The notes under the pieces were generated by a model that did no database searches, was not told the DNA's origin, and saw only the letters and a program-made list of their open reading frames with translations. From Acidobacteriota bacterium (GTDB taxonomy: Bacteria; Acidobacteriota; Thermoanaerobaculia; UBA5066): DNA of 64,000 nt. The translations under genes were made by a program, and so were the position numbers. Each line of letters begins with the position of its first letter. Within the stretch, counting starts at the first letter, position 1. The stretch spans positions 52,170-116,169 of the forward strand of contig RHKY01000012.1 in NCBI GenBank assembly GCA_008363385.1. The letters are read 5' to 3'. Of this stretch, positions 44,301 to 53,800 are shown piece by piece.

Positions 44301-45167
44301 ATGGCGGATCGGGCACGCTCGGGCCGTCGAGCCGCGGGAGGCGGGCGGGCCCTGACCCGGGGCGTCCGCGCCGTCCTGTTCGCGTTCGCCCTCCTGGGGG
44401 CGTCGGCGCCCGCGTCCGCGCAGGCGCCCGCGGACTCCGGCTTCGGGGACATCCAGCCGGACCAGCAGCCGACGCCGTTGCCGACGCTCCCCCCGCTGCC
44501 GCCGCTCGACGTGGCGGCCACCCCGGCCGCGCCCACGACGGCGCCGGACGCGTCGCCTCCGCTGACCTCCCAGCCCCCGGCGGAGACTCCCGCCGCGCCG
44601 GCGGGCCGGATCGCCGGGCTCGGGATCTCGCCGCAGGTCCTCGTCCTCCTCGGGGTGGGCGTCCTCGTCATCGTGGCGACGATCATCGTGGTCCTCGCGG
44701 TCGTCCTGAAGGCGCCGGTCGTCATCAACGTGACCTCCCGGGGCGGCGCGCCGGCCTACGGCGCCGACGGCCCGGCCCCGGCGGAGTGGATCGAGGGGGA
44801 CCTCGTCCGGCTCGGCCGCCCGCCCGAGGGGACGCTGAAGATCCTTCCCGGGCGGTTCATCCTGGACAGCGCGGACCGACCGATCGAGATCCGGATCTTC
44901 CGGACGACCGGCGATGCGCGCGTGGAGACGACGATCGGGCGAGACCCCGGCCCGCCCTACCGGCACATCCAGCTCAAGCCCTTCTCCGTCTCGGGCAAGC
45001 ACGCCAAGCTCGTCTACGAGAACGGCTTCTACTCGATCGTGAACTACTCCCGGACCAACCCGACCTCGGTCAACGCGGAGCCTCTCCCCGAGGGCGCCTC
45101 GCGGAGGCTCGTGGACGAGGACCGGCTCGAGATCGGCGAGGTGCTCCTGACCTACCACGAGAGCTGA
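44301..45167 (+). CDS. Membrane-anchored FHA-domain protein
   Basis: A 288-residue protein with an N-terminal signal-like segment (about 20-41, ending ASA), a Pro/Thr-rich stretch (45-105), a transmembrane helix (about 112-138) and a C-terminal FHA domain (about 165-288). The phosphothreonine-binding residues are present: Gly213-Arg214 (TIGRD), Ser231 and His234 (SVSGKHA), Asn253 and Asn258 (RTNPTSVN). This topology places the FHA domain in the cytoplasm, where it can bind products of the cluster's kinases. It stands directly before the PP2C gene. The partner is unknown. Confidence 0.85.
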   Translation: MADRARSGRRAAGGGRALTRGVRAVLFAFALLGASAPASAQAPADSGFGDIQPDQQPTPLPTLPPLPPLDVAATPAAPTTAPDASPPLTSQPPAETPAAPAGRIAGLGISPQVLVLLGVGVLVIVATIIVVLAVVLKAPVVINVTSRGGAPAYGADGPAPAEWIEGDLVRLGRPPEGTLKILPGRFILDSADRPIEIRIFRTTGDARVETTIGRDPGPPYRHIQLKPFSVSGKHAKLVYENGFYSIVNYSRTNPTSVNAEPLPEGASRRLVDEDRLEIGEVLLTYHES

Positions 45168-45183
45168 GGGCAGGCGGCGGAAC

Positions 45184-47073
45184 GTGAAGGACGACCAGCG
45201 CTCCCGGCCTGGCGGCTCGGCGGCCGATCCGGCGGCCGGGCCGCCGTTCGAGGTGGCGGGCCTCTCCCGCGAGGGGCGCCGCTCGTCGAACGAGGACTCG
45301 GCCGCCTGGGCGGTCTTCGGCCCCGACGCCAGCGTGGCGGCGTACGCCGTCGTCTGCGACGGCATGGGCGGGCACAACGCCGGCGAGGTGGCCTCGTCGA
45401 TGGCCCTGAGGGCGCTCAGGGACCGGGTCGCCCAGCTCGCCGCCGACCCTTCGGCCTTCGCGGACGCCGCCGTCCTGCGGGACCGGCTGACCGACTGGAT
45501 CGAGCAGGTCAACCGCGAGATCCACGACGTCGGCGTGAAGAACCCGGAGCAGCGGGGGATGGGGACCACGCTGGCGGCGGCGCTGACCGCCCCGGACGGG
45601 CGCCTCGTCGTCGCCAACGTCGGCGACAGCAAGATCTTCGTGCTCCGGGGCGTGGTCGTCCACCAGGTCTCCGTCGACCACACCGCGCTGGCCGAGCAGC
45701 GCCGCGTCCTGGGGATGGACGGCGTCGCCCCCGAGGACGTCTCGGGCAACCCCTTCGCCCACGCGCTGACGCGGAGCATCGGGCAGGAGAAGAGCGTCCA
45801 GCCCGAGGTGCGGACCGACCTCTTCCTCGACCGCGGCGACCTGGCGATCCTCACGAGCGACGGCGTCACCGACGTCCTGGAGTCCGAGCGGTTCCTCTCG
45901 ATCGTCGAGCACTCGAAGAGCCTGGGCGAGATCTGCGAGTCGATCTACCGCCAGGCCTACGAGGCCGGGTCGAAGGACAACATCACCGTCACGCTGATCG
46001 CCCGGGGACGCCCTTCCCGGCTCGGCGCCTCGGCCGACCGGCCCCGCGTCGTGGAGGAAGGGGAAGACCCGTTCGACGCGACCCGCCCGCTGCAGCGCGC
46101 CCCGGCCGTCCCCGTCACGTCGGGGGAGTCCCTGGCGGGCGGACCGCCCTCCGCCGCGCCCGAGCCGCCTCGCGGGGCGGCCCCGCCGCCGCGGGCGTAC
46201 GTCGTCCAGAAGGAGCGGCGGCTCCAGAAGACCCTCGTCCTCGCCGGGGGCGCCCTGGCGGTTGCCGTCGTCGCGGCCGTCCTCGCCCTGGTCCTCTCGC
46301 CGTCGACGCCGACGGCCGAGCCGACCCCCACGCCCCCGCCGGCGCCCCTCCCGACCACGGCGCCCGTCGTCCGCCTCCCGTCGCCGGTCCCGACGCAGGC
46401 CCCGGCGCCGGCGCCGACGGTCCGGTTCGAGGAGGTCCCCCTGCCGGCCGAGGCCCCGACTCGGCCTCCTGCGGCGATCCCGACCGTCGCCGTCGCGGTC
46501 CTGCCCGGAGGGGCGGTCCAGAAGGTGGCACCCACCCGGCCGGCCCGCCCCGCCCCCACCCGGCCCGAGGCCGTGATCCCGCCGGTCGGCTTCGCCCGCC
46601 CGGCCGCGGCCACGCCGGCGCCGCCTCCGGCCGCGGCGCCGACGGCCGTCCCGACCCGGGCCGCCGAGGTGACGACGATCTCGGTCCCGACGGCCGCCCC
46701 GCCGGTCTCTACGGAGGAGCCGGTCCCGATCCGCGAGGCGCGCCTCGAGCGCGCGCACGTGAGGGCAGAGAGCCGGTTCTACTCGTTCCACTTCTCCTTC
46801 GACCGCCCGGTCCGGCTTCCCCGGCAGGGCGAGTCCCTCTTTCCGAAGTCCATCACGGTCACGTCGCGCCGCGGCGATCGACTCGACGCCGCGGGCGTCC
46901 CGCTGAGGTACCAGCGGGCGGAGGGGCGCACTCTCATCTACAGGCTCGAGACCTCGCGGACGAACTTCGCGGAGAAGAAGCTCCTCGGGGACGGCGACAG
47001 CGTCCTGATCGACTTCGGCGACGAGAGCCCCTTCTCGAAGACCCGAATAACGGCCGACGTCTTCACGAAATGA
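45184..47073 (+). CDS. PP2C-family Ser/Thr phosphatase with periplasmic C-terminal domain
   Basis: A 629-residue protein. The N-terminal PP2C domain (about 22-280) keeps metal-binding acidic residues: NED (36-38), VCDGMGGHNAGEVAS (Asp59), ILTSDGVTDVL and KDNITV. A linker with EGEDPF leads to one transmembrane helix (about 346-373), a Pro/Thr-rich region of about 150 residues, and a C-terminal beta-rich domain (about 520-629) with FHFSFDRPVRLPRQG and LLGDGDSVLIDFG. The phosphatase is cytoplasmic and the tail periplasmic. It likely reverses phosphorylation by the neighbouring kinase. The GTG start follows the FHA gene by 16 bases. Confidence 0.88.
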   Translation: MKDDQRSRPGGSAADPAAGPPFEVAGLSREGRRSSNEDSAAWAVFGPDASVAAYAVVCDGMGGHNAGEVASSMALRALRDRVAQLAADPSAFADAAVLRDRLTDWIEQVNREIHDVGVKNPEQRGMGTTLAAALTAPDGRLVVANVGDSKIFVLRGVVVHQVSVDHTALAEQRRVLGMDGVAPEDVSGNPFAHALTRSIGQEKSVQPEVRTDLFLDRGDLAILTSDGVTDVLESERFLSIVEHSKSLGEICESIYRQAYEAGSKDNITVTLIARGRPSRLGASADRPRVVEEGEDPFDATRPLQRAPAVPVTSGESLAGGPPSAAPEPPRGAAPPPRAYVVQKERRLQKTLVLAGGALAVAVVAAVLALVLSPSTPTAEPTPTPPPAPLPTTAPVVRLPSPVPTQAPAPAPTVRFEEVPLPAEAPTRPPAAIPTVAVAVLPGGAVQKVAPTRPARPAPTRPEAVIPPVGFARPAAATPAPPPAAAPTAVPTRAAEVTTISVPTAAPPVSTEEPVPIREARLERAHVRAESRFYSFHFSFDRPVRLPRQGESLFPKSITVTSRRGDRLDAAGVPLRYQRAEGRTLIYRLETSRTNFAEKKLLGDGDSVLIDFGDESPFSKTRITADVFTK

Positions 47074-47083
47074 GGGCCGGCGG

Positions 47084-47863
47084 ATGCTCGCCCTCCTGAT
47101 CGCGCTCCGCCTCCTCCTCCCCCAGGTTCCCGCGTCCACGCAGGTCCTCTCCGTCCGCGAGGACCCCGTGCTCCAGGGCAACCTGATCGTGGGCGTGACG
47201 CTCGAGACGCAGGGGAGCCCGATCGACGTCACCTGGTACCCCAGCAACGGGGCGCGCCCCGTCACCTACCGGAGCCCGGACCCCTCCGGCTTCGGCGTCT
47301 GCGCCTTCCTGCGCGAGGTGGGTGCCGCGCGGGTCCGCGGGCCCCACGACGTGATCGTGAGGCGCGGAGACCTGGCCACCCGCATCCGGCTCGACTACGA
47401 CGGGCGCACCTGCCTGCGCCCGTACCCGACCGTGGCGGTCGGGCCCCCGAAGAGGCGGTCGGAGCCGTTGCCGACCCCTCCCTCCGTCGGCCCCGTCCCC
47501 GTGGCCGTCATCGGCCCGATCGTGGAGGAGTGGAGGGCCGCCGAGGCGGTCGTCGAGAAGGTCTCCATGAGGTTCGAAGGCCGGTTCCTCGTCTTCGAGG
47601 TGGAGTTCGACCGGAACCTGAAGCTGGAGCCGGCGGCCCGCGTGACGGTCCGGAGCCTCGTCCGCGTGGACCACGACAGCGAGCTGATCGAGCGCCCGGC
47701 AGGCTTCCTCGTCCGGAAGACGTCCGGACGGTCGGTCTCGTGGAAGGTGGACCGGGCTCTGATCCCCTTCCACCCGGCGTACTCGACCCCCGAGCGGATG
47801 CGGCTGAGCTTCACGCTCGACGAGAAGGACTTCGACGGCTACACCGTCGTCCTGGGGAGCTGA
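47084..47863 (+). CDS. Exported protein with two-cysteine domain, paralogue A
   Basis: A 259-residue exported protein of unknown family. A short signal peptide is followed by a domain (about 20-112) with TYRSPDPSGFGVCAFLR (Cys73) and LDYDGRTC (Cys110). The same motif and spacing occur in the next gene. After a Pro-rich linker, a C-terminal beta-rich domain (about 150-259) contains LVFEVEFDRNLKLEPAARVT, which loosely resembles the periplasmic tail of the PP2C protein. It lies 10 bases after PP2C and 3 bases before its paralogue, clearly in one operon. Likely periplasmic; the role as sensor or ligand is inferred from context only. Confidence 0.72.
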   Translation: MLALLIALRLLLPQVPASTQVLSVREDPVLQGNLIVGVTLETQGSPIDVTWYPSNGARPVTYRSPDPSGFGVCAFLREVGAARVRGPHDVIVRRGDLATRIRLDYDGRTCLRPYPTVAVGPPKRRSEPLPTPPSVGPVPVAVIGPIVEEWRAAEAVVEKVSMRFEGRFLVFEVEFDRNLKLEPAARVTVRSLVRVDHDSELIERPAGFLVRKTSGRSVSWKVDRALIPFHPAYSTPERMRLSFTLDEKDFDGYTVVLGS

Positions 47864-47866
47864 CGC

Positions 47867-49006
47867 ATGAAGCCCTGCCTCCCGTGGGCCCTCGGCCTCC
47901 TCCTCCTCGGCATCCCGGCCCCCCTGGCGGCCCAGCAGGAGGCGCTCCCGCCGCTCCCGGTCCGGAAGGACGCCCTGCGACCGGGCTGGTTCTTCGTCGG
48001 CGTCTTGCCCGGCACGCCGAAGACCGCGCCGATCCTGGTCGAGATCCGGGCTGCGGGCGACACGGGCCCACCCAGGCAGTACCGGTCCCCGGACGCGCGG
48101 GCCTTCGACCTCTGCGCGATGCTCCGCGCCGCCGGGCTGGCCACGCAACCGGGGGCTCTGCAGCTCAACGTCTCTCGCGGCCCCGGCTCCTTCGCCTTCT
48201 CCATCTCGTACGACGGCAAGCGCTGCGCCTCGGCTCCGGAGGCACCATCGGCGGCCCGGACGGAACGGCCCGCGCCGATCGAGCCGCTTCGACTGGGCGT
48301 CGCGCCGCCGCCGGCCCCCCCTGCCGAGCCGACCGAGGCGCCCGCGCTCGTCGCACAGACCCGCCCGTCGCCCGTCGCCGGCCCCGCGGAGGAACCGCCG
48401 CAGAAGCCGGCGCCGGAAACCGTCCGTGTCGAGGCCGAGACGCAGGCCCCCCCGGCGGCGGCCGAGACCGCTCCCGCTCCGGAGCCCGTGCAGACCCCGG
48501 CTCCCGTCGTGGCGGCTGCCACGCCCCCACCCGCAAGCCCCACCTCCCCGCCGGACGTGGCCGCGGCGCCGGAGCTCTCCCTCGGGCCGTCTCCCCAGAG
48601 CGCGGGACCCTCCCTCTCGGCCGCAGAGCGGGGGCTGACCACAGCGAACCTCGAGTGGATGAAGGTCTTCATCGAGGAGAACCGGAAGCTGAAGACCGAG
48701 GACTACAAGGTCGAGCTGAGGTTCAAGAAGCCCGTGAACATCGAGGGGATCGAGACGGCCGCGATCCTGAAGGCCATCTCGGTGATGGGCCGCCCGAAGG
48801 AGTTCCTGGACGTCGGCTCCGAGCACATCCTGGACCCGCCGGAGGACCCGAGATCCACCTCGTGGATCTCGTTCTCGGTCCCCTCGAGCCTGACGATCGA
48901 GGCGCCGGGGGTGAACCACTGGGTCGTCATCCGGCTCCGGATCGGAGAGCTCGCGGAGGCCGTCTTCGAGACGAAGTCCGGGATCGTCCGGAGGAAAGGA
49001 CCGTAG
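47867..49006 (+). CDS. Exported protein with two-cysteine domain, paralogue B
   Basis: A 379-residue exported protein of unknown family. A signal peptide (about 1-22) is followed by the same N-terminal domain as paralogue A: QYRSPDARAFDLCAMLR (Cys83) and SISYDGKRC (Cys120), with identical 37-residue Cys spacing. A long Ala/Pro/Glu-rich linker (about 125-255) leads to a C-terminal domain (about 265-379) containing TEDYKVELRFKKPVNIEGIE and NHWVVIRLRIGELAEAVF. No transmembrane helix is seen after the signal. It lies 3 bases before the kinase gene. Its placement between phosphatase and kinase suggests a periplasmic sensing or adaptor role. Confidence 0.72.
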   Translation: MKPCLPWALGLLLLGIPAPLAAQQEALPPLPVRKDALRPGWFFVGVLPGTPKTAPILVEIRAAGDTGPPRQYRSPDARAFDLCAMLRAAGLATQPGALQLNVSRGPGSFAFSISYDGKRCASAPEAPSAARTERPAPIEPLRLGVAPPPAPPAEPTEAPALVAQTRPSPVAGPAEEPPQKPAPETVRVEAETQAPPAAAETAPAPEPVQTPAPVVAAATPPPASPTSPPDVAAAPELSLGPSPQSAGPSLSAAERGLTTANLEWMKVFIEENRKLKTEDYKVELRFKKPVNIEGIETAAILKAISVMGRPKEFLDVGSEHILDPPEDPRSTSWISFSVPSSLTIEAPGVNHWVVIRLRIGELAEAVFETKSGIVRRKGP

Positions 49007-49009
49007 ACG

Positions 49010-50836
49010 ATGCGAGCCTCGCGTGCCTCGGGGTTGGCGAGCGCCGGGGTCGCGGGGCTGCTCCTTCTCCGCTCGTTCGTCGCGGTGGCCCAGGAGGCGT
49101 CGGTCGAGCGGAGCGCGGCGTTCATCCGGCGCCAGAGCGTCGGGATCGAGGTCCGGCTCGCCGCTCCCCTCCCCGCCGGATCCACCCTGTCGCTCCGGGC
49201 CATCCGGGTCGGGGGCGGCAGGCTCTTCTCGGAGGGGCCGGTGCCGCTGAAGCCGCGGGGGGCTTCGCGGCGGGACTTCCAGCTGCTCACCTCGTCCGTG
49301 GGGCCGACGGGCACCGAGATCGCGGTCGGCGACCGTCTGGAGATGAAGCTCGAGCTGGACGGGGCTCTCCTCGGGAACCTCTCTCTGACCGTCGGGACGG
49401 GCGGCCTCCCCGCGGCGACCGAGCCCGCCCGGCAGGCTCCTCCCACGGTCCCGGCCGCGCCGCCCCAGCCCGAAGCGCCGCCGGCCACGCCCACGCCCGT
49501 CCCGACGCCGACGGCTCCGCCGCCCCCGACGGCGACGCCGTCGCCGACGCAGCCTCCGGCGACGCCGGTCTTCTCCGGCGTCTCGCTGACGGTCCCCCCC
49601 AGCCCGACCGCCTCGGCGACGCGTCCCGTTCCGGCGACGGCCGTGGCCACCCCGACGAAGGCCGCCGGTACGGAGCGCGGGGCCGCCGCGCCGACGCCGT
49701 CCGCGACACCCTCCGGTCCGACGGCGACACCGGAGCCCGCCGTGCCGCCGGTCGGGACGACGACGGCGGGGGGAGACGCGCCGCCCGGGCGAACGGAGGG
49801 CCTCCTCGACCGGCTCGGGCCCTGGACCGTCGCCGGCGCGGGCCTCCTGCTCCTGTCACTCGCGGCCGGCGTCGTGGCGCTGGTCCGCCGGGGGCGTGCC
49901 GGCCCCGCGGCAGCCCCGGCGGAGCAGCCGGACCGGCCGTCTCCGGCCGCACCCCGCCCCGCGGCGCCGATTCCCCTCGAGCCGGGCGTCCCGGCCATCG
50001 ACGGCCTCGAGGCGGTCTCGCGGCTCGCCCGCGGGGGTCTCTGCGACATCTTCGTCGTCCGACTCGAGAACGAGCGGCGCCGCGGCGCGCTCAAGGTCCT
50101 CCGCCCCGAGTTCCGGATGTCGGCCGAGCTGTCGGAGAACCTCCGCCGCGAGGGCGAGATCCTCTGGTTCCTGGCCGAGAACTACCCGGACGGGTCCTTC
50201 GTCGACATCATGCGGCAGGGGAGCTTCCCGGACGGCGGCCAGCAGAGCCCGTACCTCGTCCTGGAGTACGTGGACGGTCCGGACCTGCGCGCCTGGGTCC
50301 TGTCGAAGGGCGCCATGGACCCCGCGGAGGCGCTCCGGGTCACGCAGTCGGTCGCCGGGGGGCTGGCGTGCTTGCACGCCTCCAGCCTCATCCACGGCGA
50401 CGTCTCCCCGGAGAACGTCCTCCGGACGTCCCACGACGGCTCCCGGCGAAAGGGCAAGGGGATCTACCGACTCATCGACTTCGGGGACGCCCGGCGCTTC
50501 GACCTGGAGCGATCCGACACCGAGATCGCGGGCAAGCCGTCCTTCATCTCCCCGGAGCAGGCCGCGGGACAGGCGGCCACGCCGGCCAGCGACGTCTACT
50601 CGCTCGGGATGCTCCTCTACTTCCTCTACACCGGCCACGCCGCCTTCCAGAGCCACCACCCGGGGGAGGTCCTCCGGATGCACCGGGACAGCCAGGTCGC
50701 GTTCCCCACGGGGACGCCGCCGGGAGTCCGGCGGCTCGTCCTGACGCTCTGCCAGAAGACCCCGGAGCTCCGCCCGACCGCCTCCGAGGTCGTCCAGATG
50801 GTCGAAGACCTCCTCTCCGAACGAGGTGACTCATGA
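49010..50836 (+). CDS. Membrane Ser/Thr kinase with extracytoplasmic N-terminus
   Basis: A 608-residue kinase of reversed layout. There is a signal peptide (about 1-27), a beta-rich periplasmic domain (about 28-135), a Thr/Pro-rich stalk (about 140-265), a transmembrane helix (about 274-296), then a cytoplasmic kinase domain (about 330-605). Kinase motifs are glycine loop LARGGLCDIFV, Lys362 (GALKVLRPE), catalytic loop LIHGDVSPENVL (Asp464), IDFGDARR (Asp490) and ISPEQAAG. The catalytic loop has HGD instead of HRD, and serine where Ser/Thr kinases normally have lysine. It overlaps the giant secreted-protein gene by 4 bases. It probably senses through the periplasmic domain and opposes the cluster's PP2C. 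Confidence 0.87.
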   Translation: MRASRASGLASAGVAGLLLLRSFVAVAQEASVERSAAFIRRQSVGIEVRLAAPLPAGSTLSLRAIRVGGGRLFSEGPVPLKPRGASRRDFQLLTSSVGPTGTEIAVGDRLEMKLELDGALLGNLSLTVGTGGLPAATEPARQAPPTVPAAPPQPEAPPATPTPVPTPTAPPPPTATPSPTQPPATPVFSGVSLTVPPSPTASATRPVPATAVATPTKAAGTERGAAAPTPSATPSGPTATPEPAVPPVGTTTAGGDAPPGRTEGLLDRLGPWTVAGAGLLLLSLAAGVVALVRRGRAGPAAAPAEQPDRPSPAAPRPAAPIPLEPGVPAIDGLEAVSRLARGGLCDIFVVRLENERRRGALKVLRPEFRMSAELSENLRREGEILWFLAENYPDGSFVDIMRQGSFPDGGQQSPYLVLEYVDGPDLRAWVLSKGAMDPAEALRVTQSVAGGLACLHASSLIHGDVSPENVLRTSHDGSRRKGKGIYRLIDFGDARRFDLERSDTEIAGKPSFISPEQAAGQAATPASDVYSLGMLLYFLYTGHAAFQSHHPGEVLRMHRDSQVAFPTGTPPGVRRLVLTLCQKTPELRPTASEVVQMVEDLLSERGDS

Positions 50837-53800
50837 ACCTCCGCACCCTCCGCGCGGCCTTCCTCCCGACCCTCCTCGTCGCCGCGGGCCTCCCCGCGCC
50901 GGCCCAGGAGACCGCGCTCCACACGGTCGCGCCGGAAGGGACGAGGGGCTACGTCGTGGCGCTCGACGCCAGCGGCGAGGTGGCGGCACCCGCCACGCTG
51001 CTTCCGATCCCTCCGGGGACCGTCACGGCCCAGTGGCAGCTCGGGATGAAGGGGAGCGCGCGCTACCTCCTCGGGTACCGGATCACGAACCCGTACCCGA
51101 ACCGGTTCCAGTTCGTCTCGTACCTGGGGACGACCGCGGCGCAGACGACGGCCGCGGCGGTGACCTGGGGAGCCGGGGTCGAGGCGGCGCTGGCGGGGAC
51201 GACGGGAGGGATCCTGTCGAGCAACGTCGGCTTCCCGACCGCCTTCACCATCGGGACCGTCCGGACGGGGGACCTCCGCTGGACGCTCGTCTTCGGCTCG
51301 GGGCCTGCGGGGGCCAAGGTGATCTCGGTCCTCGAGCTGGAGGGGACGGCCGACGGACGGACGCTCCGGGGCGACACGTTCGCCGCGATCTCGCCCGCCC
51401 AGCTCCCGGCCACGTCCACGTGGGGGATGCTGGGGATCGGGTACAACCCGCTTCCTCTACCTGACGGCCAGGGGCGCCTCGTGACCGGGGACTCGACGAG
51501 GACGTACGTCCTGCGGTACGACGCCAACCTGGTCTCCGGGAACCGGATCTCGGCGGCCGCGCCGGCCTGGCAGGCCAATCCCTCGGGGTTCGACTTCCTG
51601 ACGGCCTCGGCCGCGGCCGAGGCGGGGAAGCTCTGGGTGGTCGGGATCTCCTCGGGGCAGCTCCAGGTGCGCCGGTTCGACGTGGGGACGGGGTACGAGG
51701 GGGACGTCGTCTGGTCGCGGGCGCTGGCGACGGGGGAGCGGGCGGTTCCGGCCTTCGACCCGGCGGACCGCACACGGATGGCGGTCGTCCTCTACCGGTC
51801 CGGCGGGACGCGGGTGGTCCGGCTGAACCTCGCCACAGGTTCCGTGACGGCCGACCAGGACAACGCCGCGGACTTCTCCTCGGCGGTCGACCCCGCGCCG
51901 GTGGCGCTGGTCCCGGGCGGGAACGGCTACCTGGCGGGGAAGGCCGCCGGGAAGTCGAAGTCCGCCCTCTGGAAGGTGGACGGCGCCGGGCGGCTCTCGG
52001 AGACCACGGTCGAGTTCGACACGCAGCCGCACGCAACGCTCCTCCTCGAGTCGCCCGAGCGGCCCGAGCTGTCGATCGTGGCGGACTCGGCGGGGGCGAC
52101 CGAGCCGGGTCAGAAGGCGACGTTCACCGTGACGCGCGCCGTGTCGGTCACCGGGCCCCTGAGCGTGACGTACCGGGTCGACTCTCCGGACGGCTCGGCG
52201 GCCGAAGGGGTCGACTGGGACAGGCCGTCGGGAGTCCTCGCTCTCGGGGCGGGGGTCACGTCGGGAAAGGTGGAGATCCAGACCCGGGCGCTCGCCGGGT
52301 GCAAGGCGACGCGGACGTTCCGCGTGGTCCTGACGAACGCCGACGCGACGCTGAAGGTGCCCGAGGCCGGCCAGGCGATCGCGGCGTCGGCGCAGTGCCA
52401 GCTGAGCATCGCAGCTCCTCCGGCGCCGGCGGCGCCGGGAAGCGACCTCGTCTTCACGGTCAGCCGGACGGGGGACACGTCGGGCCCGTACCCGGTGACG
52501 TTCACGACGGCGCCGGGGCCGGGGACGTCGGAGTCGGACTACGTCCCACCAACGAGCGCCGTCGCGCTGGGGACGGGGCAGGCGACGACGAGCCTCGTCG
52601 TCCGCGCCCAGTCGACCTCGGAGACGTGCCGGCCGCAGAAGAGCTTCACGGTGACGCTGACGGCCCCGAGCGCGGGCGGGACGAAGGAGGCTACGGGGGT
52701 GATCGCCGCGGTGACGGCGACCTGCGGGGCCACCGCGAGCGTGGCGAGCCCGGCGGAGCCGTACCTGTCGGGGGACTTGCTGCAGCTGGTCGTGGACACG
52801 AGCGCGTCGCCGGCGCTCGACGCCTCTGGAACGACCTGGGAGGTCGTGGAGAACGACCCCGAGTGGGCCTACAGGTTCGTCGGGCCGACGCCGGCCGCGT
52901 CGGTGAAGCTCCAGTTCACGAGGGTCCCGGACGGGGGGGGCAACCGGACCGTACGGTTCTCCGTGCCTTACACCGCCGGGACGCCAGCACCGAGCGTAGG
53001 GACGCTGACGGTCCGGGTCGCCGACTTCCGGGACCTGGTCCGCCTGGACGGCCCCCCACAGGTGCTCCAAGGCGACACGAGGACGCGGCGGTTCGGGCTG
53101 CGGTGGCTCGGGAGCAGCGCGCGAGCAGGCGACTGGTATCAGGCTCCGCGGCAGCTGGTGTGGAAGGCCCGGACCGCGGCCGGCGCCGATTCCACGGTCG
53201 ACGACTGCAGCGGAAAGGTCACCTGCACGACGAGGCCGCCGGCCGGCGTCACGGAGATCCGAGCCGAGGCGACCCTCGACGGCGTCGTCACGGCGATCCC
53301 TGTCCAGAGACTGGACGTCGTCGAGGTCCCGCCCCCGTCGTCCTCGACGACGGCGGAGGTGGTCCGGTACGTGCCGGTGGCCCTGGAGTCGATCGGCGTG
53401 GGCGGGGCAGACTGGGAGACGGAGCTGACGCTCCTGAACCGCGGCGCCGGGACCTCTGCCGTGGACCTCGAGTTCCGCGGGGTCAGGCAGACCGAGTACG
53501 TCGGCGGGGGCCGGCAGTTCCTGATCAACGGGCTCGTCGAGCGGATGCGCGAGGCGAACGCGAGCGTCGCCACCACCGCCGCGCCCCTGAAGGTGACGTT
53601 CCGGAACCTCGCGGCCGGGGAGACCGCGGAGGTGCTGGCCCGGACGACCACCCGGAGCGGCGCGGACCCTATCGTGAAGAAGCGCGGCCGCGCGGGCCTG
53701 GCCTACGCCGGGCTGAGGAGCGAGGAGCTGTTCGGGGACCCCTCCGGGAGCCCGAAGCGGTCGGGAATGGCGGTCCTGATCGGGCTGAGAGGGACGTCCG

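Noticed and set aside
46320-46720. Pro/Thr-rich repetitive tracts (also near 48240-48600 and 49440-49800) as CRISPR-like or DNA repeats
   Set aside because: Repeat units vary in length and sequence and stay in coding frame. They encode low-complexity periplasmic linkers. No CRISPR array was found in the window.
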